NCBI RefSeq assembly: GCF_001949145.1
Contig: NW_019091395.1
Location: forward strand, 537,106-597,105
Reading direction: 5' to 3'
Source of the DNA: Acanthaster planci
Lineage: Eukaryota; Echinodermata; Asteroidea; Valvatida; Acanthasteridae
Length of the DNA: 60,000 nucleotides
Below are positions 12,065 to 24,245 of the stretch, piece after piece (positions within the stretch are counted from its first letter, which is position 1; every line of letters begins with the position of its first letter). Position numbers and translations under genes: made by a program. The notes below the pieces were generated by a model, which saw nothing but the letters and a program-made list of their open reading frames with translations, did no database searches and was not told the DNA's origin.

Positions 12065-15000
12065 GTGAGTTTTCTGGATTTTTTTGCTCTTGTTACTCAC
12101 CTGTTGTCGTTAAGAAAGCAATGCAGTGCACGTTTTTAACCCATTCTCCTGTGTTTTTATTGCTGTTATAAATTGTCGTGACAATTTCGCATAAATATTG
12201 GTTCCGTGTCACTCTGAGTGTCAGAAACCAATTGTGTTCGCGGGCGGACGGCCGGCTCAGGGCTCGGTTTGAGCATACGTCCGTATCACTATTAATTTAT
12301 TATTGTCCGGAGACAAGTGCCATGTAGGCCCACCAGTACCAGTGGTCGGGGAATGTCACGCTATTAGGTGACGAATTGCAGTTACAGTTTATGTTTCTGG
12401 CGTTTCCGAGGTTTAATGTAGACATGTTTTACGAAATTGACGCACGTTTACCCGACTTAAACAATAACGAGGGAGATTAAAGAATCGGATGACACTTTCA
12501 TTAACTTTTCTCGGCCTTCCAGCTGAGCCTCAGCACGGCAGCGGTCGTGGCGGTGTCATTGACATTGTGGAGGATTACTTCAAATTTAGACCTGGCAGAT
12601 TTAACATTTAGGACCCTCCCCAGTTATAAAATGTGAGATCATTTAATGGAGGATTGTGTATTGGGGACCCAGATACAAGGGAGACCTATTTTAATGTTTA
12701 GATTTACCTTGGAAGATGACTATGAACATTATCACGATCACAAACTGTAGGGTTGATGTTGTGGAGAGAGTAGGGTTTTGAGTTTTGAGGGAAATTATGA
12801 GGGAAACTGTGAGTGTTTTAACTCGTGCACATGGTGGAGTCAAATTTGCGTGGCTGGTTTATCTGTGTGAAAGTCACATTTTCTCACAATTTACAATTTG
12901 AAATTGCCAAAAAAAAATGGTGTCAGGGCAATAAAGAGAGCATTGCCTGTTTGGGGGAGGAACAAACCAGATTTGCAAGATACATAACGAAAAACTGGGG
13001 GTCTCTAAATAAATACACAATTGTATGACAGCCCCTCTGAAATCCTCACATGTTTCTGCAATTGCAAAAATTTTTAAGTTATCTGCGCAGTGTAATTTTT
13101 TAATGTAGTCTTTGGAAATGCACACTTGTGACCATCTCAACCTCATTTTTCCTTTTTAATTTTTTTTTAATTTTTACTGCATTTTATTTAAAACCTTTTT
13201 TATTTTATTAATGAAGTCACTTTTGCATATTTATGAGCCAAACTGCCAACGTATGATGTCATTTCAGGAAAACCTCAATGTGCCAGCTAGTTCAACACTA
13301 CATTTTGCCTGAATTTGGTGGGGGGGGTTAGCTGTCTTAAATTTTCTTTACTCTAGTTAATGATTTGTAACCCAAGTACTGGCATGTAGTGGTACACTAC
13401 CAGTGAGCAATTTTTTTTGCAGATGTGTTCAGTGAGCAAATTTTGAGTTCTCAGTTTAAAGTTGGACAGTTTGAAGTTGGGCAGTGTGAAGCTGGATCAT
13501 CAATGACATCTTAGCAACAGTCATTCATCAGGAATAGAACACTTTGAATATTGCACATTTCACTAAGACAGAACCACAAAAGGCTTGTGAAGCCTACTCA
13601 TTTATATTCCTTTTTATATTTCCCCCATATTGCAGACCCATGTGTACTGTCTGGTGTCATGTACCCTTAAACTTAAGCCATGCCACAAGCTACCGCTATT
13701 GAACTTGTGAAAGGACTTCCATGGTATATATGGAATGCTTTATGCACTATTGGGTTTTGTACTCTTGTGATTAAAAAAAAAGAGAGGAAATTTCAGTTGA
13801 ATGGAAGTCAAATTTGTCAATAGTCAATATATTGATGAAAATCATACAATCTTATATATTTTGTGTGTCAGTGGGTCCTGGCCGTTAATTTCTCATTTCT
13901 GTGTGTCAATATTCAACCACTGTTTTCTTAAAGATCCCAGTGTACATTGACACTGGCTGTTCATTTTCCATTAATTTTTGGTTTTTTTTTAGATTAACAG
14001 ACTGTATCAGTCAATGCTTGGGCACTTCCTTGCCAGCTTACTGTGTCATTATCACTTTGTGTTTGAGGAAGATTCTGCTAGGATCTGAATGTCAGGCCCT
14101 TGATTAAACTTTGTTGATTTAATTCTTTTCTCTTTTTTGGTTCTTGGAATTCGCAAGATTTTTTGTTTTATCTTTTACTTGTTTGTTACAGAACTTAAAG
14201 CTGTCAGCAGTAATTAGGGTGAAAGCATCTTAAGACTAAAATGTATGTCATAAAAGAAGCGTCAAGTAAATCCACCATCTTAGAAAAGTCTTCTATCTTT
14301 ATGAAAATGCCTATCACCATTTCCCCAAAACCCTGGAGATAAGTTTTTTTCTTTACCCAGCCCTGAGGACCAAAAGCACCTGAAGGTCCCCATAATCAAG
14401 TCAAAATTTTCCTGGCATAAAATATCTTCCCCCCGTGGCTTACCATCAAGCACACTGGGTGGATATTGGCCAAACAGCAAAAACCTGCACAGGTACATGT
14501 ATATAACTTTGTAAGGCAGCACTGTTGAGGGCACACACACTTACTGACTTGCCAGGGTGTGTCCAGTCTTTGCTTTCAGAACAGGGACCAACCAGTACCG
14601 GTACATTTGTACATGAATGAAATGTCAGCTAGGCTTGCCAAATGTTCACAGTGAACTATGCAGGGGAGATTGGTAGTGAAGTACATTAGCACAAAGCTTG
14701 AGTCATATAACAACATTAGCTGTTGAAACACCACCATTCTCCACTCATGATTGTGTGACACAGGCAAAAGATAACCTCATGTACAGTTCTCGGGTTTGGA
14801 AGTGTATCGCTCGCTGACGTTGACAAATAACACTGCCAGTAAGTGCAGCAGTGAAACCCGAAGATCAAACCTGGCTAAAGCTTAATATCAAACTCTTGTT
14901 AATGTCTGGCGATGCTGCGAAATGCTTACCACTTTGGTGGGCATTGGTACTAGTGGATAATGATACTAAGAGCCTCAAAATTATGTGCATTTACAGGTGT

Positions 15001-17228
15001 ATGCTTACACCACCTCCATGCTTACACTAATGTGGAAGGTATGTTTGTATACATGTACCCCTATGTGCCTCTCTCCACCCAGGAGTTAATGGGTACCTGT
15101 GAGGGCAGACACGGTTATGTTTAAACATTTACGCTGAAATGGCAGCACTGGGCTAGTATATTCCCTAGGGAGCTGAGATGGTTTCAGGAATGTTCAGATG
15201 ATGTGAGCCCAGTTTGCAGGGATAATGGTAATTTGCACCTCTGAATGGTACATGTACTTTCCAGATGCTGTGCGCATTATAAATGCTGTGATTATTATTA
15301 TTATATTTATTTTTACTTGTACATGGAGATCACCTTCCACTCTTCTCATGTTGAGTTAAAAAGTACATTGAAATGATCCATAGAGTCGCTGGATTTTTTA
15401 CAAGAAACTGCTACATTCACTTGTGTACAATGGAGGCGGAACAGGGGGGCGTGGGGGGGTCATTCCTCTCCCCCACTTTTCAAAATGTCGTTATATTGCT
15501 CCTCCCCCCACTTTGTAGGCCTGCCAGCCATTGGAAGTATTTTGCAACTTCATAATTGCATTCTTGCCACCCCCCCACATTTAAACCAGTGCTTGCCTAT
15601 TAAGATCCAATTTCCACTGTAAGAAACTCCAGCTGTGATATACATGTACATTGTAAATACATATAGCACTAGCAAAATACAAAAGTAATCAAAAGTTCGA
15701 TTTGTGGCAATGGCACCGACTGTAATTGGATAGTGCTTTGGCTGATGTTTTTCCAGTACACTTTACAATGTGTACAGGTCTTGTTGCTACAAGTAGGGTT
15801 CTCATTACAGCTCAATGTACATGTGGATACATGTAGTAATGTACTACCAGTAGGGCCCGGTTGTATTTGGCGGGCTGCCCAGAGGAAATATGATGTGAAT
15901 AAGGAATGTATAGAACATCCCTTTTCAGTTCAGTTCATTTCCAGTGCCAACCTTTTTGACCACATCTACAATGTCCTTGCTCATTTTCCAGACACACGAG
16001 GGAGCTGTTGCAGTGACATAACTTGAGGCTCACACATTGTAGTTCTCAACTTTTCTGTAAAAATTTCTGCACAAATTTATTTTCAAGCATTTGTCAGCAA
16101 GATTTTGCTCAAGGGCTGACAGTTCCAATCAATTTCAAGAAACTCACATCAAAATCGAGAATCTGCCACCGCAAAAACCGAAACCTGAAATCTCGGTAAC
16201 TTCAGATCTGTGCTGTAACAGCCATAATTTTTGTTGGCCTGTGCCCAAATTACCTGGCTATGGCGTGAGATTGCACAGGAGGGTATCGGTGTGGCTGCAG
16301 CCACCTGCCATAGAGCTGTAGGTAATGTCAAGCCACAGCCGCCTGAGTGAAGTAATGAAGCAATTGCCTCAGATGACATCACCGTTTTTGCTCCGAAATA
16401 TTGAAACTGTTATTAGCATAACACAACCACAACAAATTACAATGTATTTCAATAACTATGTTGGATACTAATGATATTGAACGAACAAACGAATATCTAT
16501 GTTATGTCCAGAGCTGTCCCTTAAATTAAAAGCAGTATCACAAAGAGTGCAAATGAAGATAAAAACGGTGGATAAAGATTTATTCATACATTCCAAGCAT
16601 CCCAAATCAACATAAACTGTACTAATACGTGTGCCCATTAAATGGGACATTGATTTGAAAATGTAGCACTGTATGTAGAGCAGGGATGTATCATACTAAA
16701 TGCGCTTTGAGATGCCGTATCCACCCTGAGCTGAAGTGCACCCTCACCGGTACCAAGTTTCCCGCTTGGGTTCTTCAACACGCTCGGCGTGCATGCGAGG
16801 ACCGTACATTCCTAAGTAAACTCAATGCGCGCTTGCTCAGTATGCCTGGGTCAAGCTCCAACAAACTTGCGTGCCTGTGCGGTGACTTCGTACCAAAGGA
16901 GCGTCAATTTCGTTTAAAAGCATGACACCCTGTTTTGTTCTTGCTTGGAGTGGATTGCTGATAATATGTGCTCAATGTGTGCAGTCTGGCTACTGGTATC
17001 ATTACAAATTCATGCTTCAAGAGATGTTCCTGGGTGTTACAAATTGTTCTTGTCATTTGATAGGGTTTTAATTAATGCATTTCTTTAAATTAGCAGCATG
17101 AGCATCACGGTGCTTACATACATGTTTTGTCTTAAGTTAAAGAGGCACTGGTGCTGTGCATTTACTTTTATGGCCTCTTACCTACATGTACAGTAGCTGT
17201 TATGATTTAAGCACTGCTCGCATTGCAT
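12065..17228. other. Gene-poor stretch, no recognisable gene
   Basis: About 5 kb with only short chance ORFs. A short internally repetitive run (AGTTTAAAGTTGGACAG, GAAGTTGGGCAG, GAAGCTGGATC) lies near 13450-13498, and poly-C and poly-G runs lie near 13320 and 15450-15580. No domain or convincing exon was seen. Confidence 0.45.
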
Positions 17229-17568
17229 ACCGGTGTGGCGGTCTCAGCTGTCTCCCAGTCTCAGTGGTCCCCCTTACCAAATATGGTAAAAACACGTCAT
17301 GTCATCTCTGCGCGCAACAATGGGAAATTCATCCGTTAAGTGGTGTGCTGAGCAGTGCAGTCCATGCATGCTTCACGTTGTACGTGACGTATTTTCTTCA
17401 TAGGTCTACACCAAAGATAGTAGCACTGCACATAGTACTGTGCGAGTTAGTCATGCGGACATCTTAGCACGGAAGACCAACAAGACCATGCTTGCGTCGT
17501 GCTGAAATGTCCAGCTACTTCAGGCGGGACCGCTGAGACCAGGAGACAGCTGAGACCGCCACACCGGT
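17229..17568. mobile_element. Inverted-repeat element, about 340 bp (MITE-like)
   Basis: The left end ACCGGTGTGGCGGTCTCAGC continues into TGTCTCC and, after a small gap, GTCTCAGTGGTCCC. The right end carries the reverse complement in the same order: GGGACCGCTGAGAC, then GGAGACAGCTGAGACCGCC, then ACACCGGT. The arms are about 45 bp. The interior has no coding potential. This is the architecture of a non-autonomous DNA transposon. No clear target-site duplication is visible, so the superfamily is not assigned. The palindromic ACCGGT at each end could itself be terminal sequence or target sequence. Confidence 0.75.
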
Positions 17569-18377
17569 TTGGCCAGATTGAGCCAGCACAGATTGACATG
17601 TATAGTACATGTACATCTGCTTCCTAAAACTCAAAGCAAAGTTCTGATAACACACCATCAATTCTGTAATTAATATTGATCCACTTGAATTTGTCTAAGT
17701 GTAAGCTGCACAGAATTGAACTTGCTTGTTAAATGGTCCAAGGAATGAATTGTTCTCACACCCACTTTCTGTGCATCTTTATGCTTTCTTCATTCTTTTC
17801 TTCATATGAAAACTGAGTGATACCATTTTGGGTTAGGTGTATGAAGAAAAGTGTGCTATTTCAAATGTGTGAAATTGTCCACACTTTTCTGGGTAACTGA
17901 TTGCACTGTTGCTTTGATGGCAGTCAGGCATGACAGTGTTCAGTTTCTATGCTATTTCAGTTCAAATGGCAAACTCAAAATGTGCAAATTAAAATATTTC
18001 TATAAAAGGATTTCTTGTTTCTTGTACTTACTCTGTGGTCAGTCACCAAAAAAAGAAGATTTAGGTCAGCAAAACACCAAAACTCCTGCGCTTTTTGCAC
18101 CCAAATCAGTACAACATTGGGGTTTCCTCCCTGGGACGGCATCTTAGGCTTTTTTGCTCATGAATATGAAGATTTGTATTAGCATGAAACAAAGATGGCG
18201 TCAAAATACATTCTAAAGTAAACAGAAAAAAAATGAGATTGAAAATACTAGTAATTTTAACTGAAACACATTCTTGATTCTCAAGTGTTGTAGAAAAAAT
18301 ACATGTACATGTACTGTATGTGTGTAATTGCATGGCATGGGGCACCGATGGCTTGACTGTCAAAAGCAACCAGTCGT
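17569..18377. other. No recognisable gene
   Basis: A short ORF from 17851 shows no domain features and no supporting splice sites. Nothing else was seen. Confidence 0.4.
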
Positions 18378-18744
18378 GAATAAGCCTTTTGCCAGTTAAC
18401 TTTGACCCAAATCTGGTACACTGAGTTCTTTAAATTCACGTGAACGTAACAACTTGAATTATCCTTACTAAAACCGCTGTTGCTATACCTCGTGATTCGG
18501 GGCAAGCTTTTGCTTGGTTACATAAGAGACGCCTTGCAACAATACACTTTTCTCAATGGTTAAGAAGGGCACAAAGGAACCAGTCTATTCCAGAGATGGT
18601 GGTCGCTATGCGAAAGCTTGCCTCGAATCACGAGGTATAGCAACAGTGTCTTTAGTCTGGGGAATTCAAATTGTTATGTTTATGTGCAATCGGATAACTC
18701 AGTGCACCAGATTTTATTCAAATTTAACTCGCAAATGGCTTATT
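18378..18744. mobile_element. Foldback element, copy A (about 367 bp)
   Basis: The element starts GAATAAGCCTTTTG and ends in the complementary GGCTTATT. The arms are long inverted repeats of about 120-140 bp, sharing ATCTGGTACACTGAG, GAATTATCC/GGGGAATTC and CTATACCTCGTGATTCGG with their reverse complements. The centre (GACGCCTTGCAACAATACAC and GGGCACAAAGGAACCAGTC) is unique. Because the arms mirror each other, both strands give similar spurious ORFs beginning MPRITRYSNS. A second copy at 35341-35702 has the same arms with the centre inverted. The element encodes no protein and must have been moved by a transposase supplied elsewhere. Confidence 0.85.
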
Positions 18745-20719
18745 GGTTGGTACCCAGCATATACAATGTACAAGTCACTATAGTATTTTCTGTTCACGAC
18801 TAGTATATCACAGATGATAAAAAATTGTAATTGTGTAGTGTACTGGGCGTACATATACATATGTACACAGACCCACACAGCTGTTTGTGCAATTTTATTT
18901 GCGTATTGCACGAACAGATATTTAACAGTAGTTCAGATAGGTCGCCATTCTGGAGAAGAAAGCCCAGCTGTGAAGGAGAGAAAAATGGGCCAAAAACGGG
19001 CAGGCTACATCTGGTTGCCCCATAGAGGAGCAGTTGTTTACCAACCTCCAATCTTCCGGAAATAAGCCGCCCCATTAAAGTGAGAGACTGTATTTTGGCT
19101 GTGCATTGCAAGCTTTCTCAGATGAGACTAAACTAACCATTCAGGTGTGCCAGCTGCAGTTTGTTTATCCGACCAGCGACTTGTGTTTGCAATTAAATGT
19201 TCATTCTCTCTTCTGAGCCTGATCTGTTTGATAACACCCTTCTGGGTTTTATTGGTATTAACAAAGAAATGATGTTACTTTTCGTGGTGGCCATTATGAG
19301 AAAACAACACACTTTAATTGAGGAAGCCTCTGTTGCTAAAATTTTTAATTGTGGCTTGGAAAATACATTTCCAACAAACATGATGAAAAGTGCCCCCCCC
19401 CAAAAAAATAAGCCTCATAATTCAATGCTTATTTTATGAAAGATCTTTTAGAGTTCTGAATTGAACGCTGATTCTTCCAAATTCCAAATTCCATTTAACC
19501 AGTCGGATGTGCGGGTACCCCCACTTTGACTGCCTCCTCTAGCAGAAGAGCAAATAGCTCACCAAGCTAAACTGCGATACCTGTCACTTCCTGATGGGGA
19601 GGAGGGGAGGAAAAGAGGGGGCGCTATTCAAGGTTGCCCCAAAGCCAGCTGCTCGTTAATGTGTCACTTGGCAGTCAATTTTGATCTCACTGCCCCTCCT
19701 TCCACCGTTCGGCACTCATTGCACGTTCCTGCCCCATCAACCCAGACCCTTTAACCTTAGCAGTGCCCCTTGAAGTTAACTGTTTTGAAGTGCCATCAAA
19801 TGATGTCTGCAAGTGACAATATTGTTTGCATAACACTTGATCGGGGCACCTGTATGAAAGCAAATGGGGCTAACACTTGTTCATGAGTTTAAAGGTTCAG
19901 GTGCCTGTGTGTTCAATCAAGTATTGGCGCATTCTCAGTGGAGATGACGGTCCAGCAACATGCATTTCTGTGGTGGTCAGTAGACGACATTGTTGCCATG
20001 GTTGCCCAGTTTGGTAATTTGGCAAGGATTCAAATAGTTTTCACCCGGGCTTCAATTACAGGTACCCTGGTATTTAGGTTTACATTCCTATGTGTTGTGC
20101 CCTGAAAAGCTGAAATGCCTCTCTGGCTTTTGTGTGTGAAATTCACAGCTTGTGATGAATTCTGTTGATGAACTACCGTAGTTATACCATATCTGCGGAA
20201 AATACCAGGCATGGTACTTTAAAAAGTGAGATTGCACAAACTTGTGCCAACAGTCCCAGATTACGTGTATTTTGACTATGTCAAGATTGTTTGTACCCAT
20301 GTACTCGTAACTTTGCCCCAGGTTAACGGATTTACCTCCTGGATCTCAGTGTTGTTTGAAAACTGGAATTTCACACAGCAGATATTCTCATGCTGTGTCC
20401 TGCCGCCTCTGTAATGTTTTGTGATACTCGCCTAGTTGCCTGTGTTGAAGTGGGGGTTCCACTTGGTATCCCCAGTCCCCCACTCAATTTGGTATGTGGA
20501 AAGCTTGGACATTTTGTCCTCCCTTTGAACTCCTGCAAGGTCTTGCTTTACACTCACCCACCTCCTACAGGTGAACTTTTTCTCCCCTTGTTACTCCCCT
20601 CCCCACAAAAAGGGGAGGGGGGGACACTACCCTCTTCTATTGTATTCCCAGAATCTGTTTCCTGAAGTGACAATTGAAGGTAGTTATCCTGTGCATGTGC
20701 ATGTAATTGTCAATTTATG
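18745..20719. other. No recognisable gene
   Basis: Short chance ORFs only. A purine-rich run lies near 19595-19622, and poly-C followed by poly-A lies near 19393-19409. Confidence 0.4.
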
Positions 20720-21660
20720 AACAACTTGGCATTAGCGCCGGGTTGATAAACACGGCTGGCCTAGACAATGACATGACATTGGCCCGCCGCCGCTAATATG
20801 AACGCCTTCCTCTTCTGCCTTTTTTCACAGGAAATAAGAATTTCCTCCGACCCTGAAATCTGAGGGGGAGAGAAAACTGTCTACAGCTGCGCACCCAGAT
20901 CCCCTCCCCCCCCTCGCTGGCTGGAGTGGACAACTTTTGCCTGGTCAGGCATCATTCCTGTCACAATTACCGGTATTTTGGAAGGGGGCAAAGGAGAGAA
21001 GGAAAAATCCCAAGGAATCAGAGGGACAGAGGAGGAGGGCCCCAGAGGCGTGAGGGAGAAACGGTCACCGATTTGAACCAGGTGGCGGTGTTCCACATCT
21101 CCGCTCCCAAAAGAAATAAAAGTACTTCTTCCCCCCCCCATTGCAAACCCACACTAGCAAAGTCTGAGCAGGGAAGCTGTCAGGACGGAGGTTGGACGAA
21201 GATTGATTCTTGCAGAGATTGATGTTGACTTGCCCAGAATGACGAGACAGAATTTGTTCAGTCTACCTGCCCACCCCACTTGTGACAGGGGACAGGTCGG
21301 AAACTGATGCGTGGGCCGTGTCCCCTCTGAACACAGGCGCTTCTCCCATCCCCCAGCTCCCCCCCCCTCGTAATTTCCTCAACTTGGCATCCAGGTGTCG
21401 CGATTGAGTCATCTGTGGTTTGTGCAGAATTAACGCTAATTTTTCCCGGGAGATTCATGGGAAAAACTTGAGACAAAATTTCCGACGCCGAGCTATTTTT
21501 TTCCCGGCCAGCAATGTCAATGTTAGGGCCCACATGACAGTCGTGAAAACACGTACATGTACAGGGCTAAGTTTTTGTCCGTCTGCGGGGAGCACCGTGG
21601 CACTGCATACCACCTTTGTGAAAAGAGGAAAACACCTGTACATTGTGGGTACCATTGCAT
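20720..21660. other. GC-rich region upstream of the receptor promoter
   Basis: This region has more CpG and more C/G runs than its surroundings, for example ATTGGCCCGCCGCCGCTAAT at about 20779-20798. A pyrimidine tract ending TTTTTTCACAG (to 20830) is a good splice acceptor in form. Overlapping 80-98 codon ORFs occur on both strands between 20880 and 21660 but contain no recognised domain and coincide with biased composition. It may hold upstream promoter or enhancer sequence, or a non-coding 5' exon. Confidence 0.3.
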
Positions 21661-21714
21661 AAAATGACGATGCATACGTTAGTCACTGCTGTCAGTTGTG
21701 TAAATGCATCTCAA

Positions 21715-21933
21715 CCAATCAGAAGTAAGGAAATCAAAGGCATCAACAGCACACAGTCTATTAATTTTTGGCACTGTATGGTGCATACCGCACCTAAATG
21801 ATTTGTACCAATCAGAACAAAGTCATCTTTGATTACAGAGTTTCCCAGTGGCCATTGTACCGCCCACTTTTTTACATTCTGTCCAATCAGAGTGTCCCTT
21901 CTTGTATTACTACTCTCGCTGACAAAGTATAAG
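21715..21933 (+). promoter_or_regulatory. Candidate core promoter of the nuclear-receptor gene
   Basis: Three copies of CCAATCAG stand at 21715-21722, 21808-21815 and 21883-21890, all in the same orientation, 93 and 75 bp apart. CCAAT boxes of this form are classical NF-Y sites. A TATA-like TATAAG lies at 21928-21933, 38 bp after the last CCAAT box. Transcription would then start at about 21955-21965, roughly 210 bp before the ATG of the first coding exon. The spacing fits a conventional metazoan promoter. The start site itself is inferred. Confidence 0.5.
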
Positions 21934-21974
21934 ATTAGAGAGGGGACCCGTGCTTGCAGCCCTGGGTCAGTGGA

Positions 21975-22082
21975 ATGACTGAACCGCAAGTCAACGATTT
22001 GAAAGTGCAGTTCTTGATTCAGAGAACCTTGCACCAGATTTCCTGGCAAGGCCCACCTGGGATGCACTATCACCTGAGTTAA
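21975..22082 (+). CDS. Upstream ORF (35 codons) in the presumed 5' leader
   Basis: ATG at 21975 (context GGAATGA, purine at -3) opens a frame MTEPQVNDLKVQF... that ends at TAA 22080-22082, 87 bp before the receptor ATG and not overlapping it. If transcription starts near 21960, this would be the first AUG in the leader. A uORF of this size could reduce translation of the main frame. It rests on the assumed start site and on the leader being unspliced. No homology was recognised. Confidence 0.3.
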   Translation: MTEPQVNDLKVQFLIQRTLHQISWQGPPGMHYHLS

Positions 22083-22168
22083 TTAACTCCTGCAAGATTA
22101 TATCCCCCCCTTCCCTTCATTTTTCAAATTGAAGTTTCGGCCCACTGCAAAAGTGCACCCAAGTTGCC

Positions 22169-22313
22169 ATGGAGACGGCACAGCAGACGTTCATATTCCC
22201 GCTCAGCGTGGTTGAGAATTCTGAAGATTGCGCGCACAGTGCCAAAACAGACCACGACCTGTCGCCGTTCAAGCTGGAGGGCACAGAAGAATCCCCCGTG
22301 ATGCACAGTCAAG
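22169..22313 (+). CDS. NR1-type nuclear receptor, first coding exon (N-terminal A/B region)
   Basis: The ATG at 22169-22171 stands in a strong context (TTGCCATGG). An in-frame TGA 13 codons upstream (22130-22132) limits the frame, supporting this start. The exon encodes 48 residues beginning METAQQTFIFPLSVVENSED and containing DLSPFKLEGTEESP, acidic and disordered in character, as expected for the variable A/B region of a nuclear receptor. It ends CAAG|GTAAGA, an excellent donor, in phase 1. The next recognised exon, 56231-56370, has a phase-1 acceptor, and joining the two gives an uninterrupted frame with GAG (Glu) across the junction. Exons between them cannot be excluded. The A/B region alone would not identify the family; the assignment depends on the second exon. 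Confidence 0.7.
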
Positions 22314-22320
22314 GTAAGAT

Positions 22321-23442
22321 GTTGTAATAAAGAGGGGTGGAGGAGGTGTTGCAAACCGTGGTTTAAATCAAACTCCTTTATTCTCAGATTTGTTCCTCAG
22401 TTGCCAGTATGTGTATTGTCATTGCCACCTTCCCTCATTTTGAGCACCCACCCCCCAACTTGCAGTGGTATTTGAGTAATAACAAGTACCTGTAGTGCAA
22501 CGCCTTCGGGAAATCAATTTCGTTAGGAAGCATTGAATGGATGTGGCCCAGCATTGGTTTGCCATGGGGTTGGCCATGTAATTTGTGCTAAGACAGAAGT
22601 GTCGTCAATCAAACTCTTGAATTCTCGTCTATGTACGGTGGCTTGTAGCTAGGGTGAAACCGTCAGTAGCAAGGATCGGGGCGCTGTTGAGCAGTAAGGC
22701 TGGTCATTTAGGCATAATGGTGAATCAAGCTATAGACCAACCAATTGAGAAAAATCAGATTTGATGTTAATGTGCATTTAGAAACTTGACATTCCTTATT
22801 GCTTGCTATTGAATTCAGTCAGTGACTCCAGGACATCTGTTCAACCACACTTTGTGCTTCACAAGTGCTCCATTCATACGTTAATCCTTGCTTTTGACTT
22901 GACCAATAAAAATATTTGGTATTTCTCAAGGGGGGGGTTGCATTCCTGTGTCCGTGAGCACTATGAGAGAGTAGCAGAGAGTTAGCTGGTAAACCTTGGA
23001 ACTGCGTGGGGGGCTTCTCCAGGGCAAAGACTTTATCCGACCTCGCTTCAGATATCTGAGTTAACTGGAAAGTAAAAATACACGTGAACTTGAACTGAGA
23101 GATCCGGGTGTGGGTTGCATATTACTTCCTGTTAGTTACTTGAGAGGAGGATACTTGTGCCAAATATTTTCTGTGGCAGGAAAATTGTGCTCATTTGACT
23201 TGTGGCACGTACTGGCAGAGTGTCGGGATTTCCAGTATGAATTCAACAGTTCCGAAGTTGGCCCACTGCTATCGCTGGTCACAGCCTCGATCATCTAGAT
23301 GGTGGGTGGTTCCGTGAACATTAAAGTCATGAGACTGGGCCCCGAGACCTGCAATGTTCATTTGGTTGTCAGTCGTAGTTGTTGAAAACTATTTAGGTGG
23401 CAGGGTCAGTCTAGAGGTCCTGAGCCGGGCTGCTGTTATTTG
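22321..23442. other. Intron sequence, nothing recognised
   Basis: No exon, repeat or element could be supported. A G-run lies near 22930. Confidence 0.4.
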
Positions 23443-23792
23443 CAGGGTTCCCACAGGCATGGAAAATCCTGGGGAAGAAGTTGTCATGGAAAGTCCCGGA
23501 AAGGTTATGGAGAAATTGGGGCAAAATCAGAAGGTCGTGGAGTCCTGTTGTCAGAGGAAAAAGTCGTGGAAAAATCACGGAAATCACAATTGTGTTGATG
23601 TGATAGGAGAATAATGATAAATTTACAGGCTGTCCTCATCAGTCTGTAATAATGACTGTGACAGTCTCCCACTTTGCAGTATAACCAATTAACCAGCCTA
23701 TACTCTCTGTAAAATGGCGTTAATGATCATGGAAATGGTCATATTTTCATCCAGGAAAGTCCGAAGAAAAGTCATGGAATTGGGTTTTCACA
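23443..23792. repeat. Degenerate array of GGAAA-TCC-type units starting CAGGGTTCCCAC
   Basis: After CAGGGTTCCCACAGG the sequence repeats variants of a short unit: GCATGGAAAATCCTGG, GTCATGGAAAGTCCCGG, GTCGTGGAGTCC, GTCGTGGAAAAATCACGG, then, after a break, ATCATGGAAATGGTCAT and GTCATGGAATTGGG. This layout (a CAGGGTTCCCAC start followed by 'catggaaa' units) is a familiar interspersed minisatellite-like repeat in animal genomes. Its class is not certain. The plus-strand ORF across it is a by-product of the repeat. Confidence 0.6.
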
Positions 23793-24245
23793 TTTCTGTG
23801 AAAAGCCAGAGTAGTTACTGACTTCAGCTCTTGCCCACAGACCTGCTGTTAATGTGGGCTAGAACTGAGCTTTTCCGATGCAATATGAGTCAAGTTCATT
23901 TTTCCAAGGTTGCACTTTTTGTGAGAATCTCCTCTACAATTTCATTTGTATTTTATCAAATCAAATTTCAGAAAATGTTCCGACCATAAAGTTATTGATA
24001 TGTGGGCACACATTGCATAAAGGCTGCCAAGCTTTGTACGTGTACATTAAATACTATGAACACTGGTACAGGCACATGTATGGAAGTGAAATGTATTTTC
24101 TGGGCAGAGAAATTGAGCAGAGATTTGATCCAACCTTGCCTTTGCCAATTTCAACCTTTTCTCTCATTTCTCAATCCCAACTCGAAGACAATTTCCCCAC
24201 CATGCAGCTACACATGTACATGTACACATTGAGTGAATTTGTCAT

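Noticed and set aside
18281-18803. Two ORFs on opposite strands sharing MPRITRYSNS
   Set aside because: They are translations of the two mirrored arms of the foldback element, not a duplicated gene.
20881-21222. Overlapping ORFs on both strands rich in Gly, Arg and Pro
   Set aside because: Explained by the GC- and purine-rich composition upstream of the receptor promoter.
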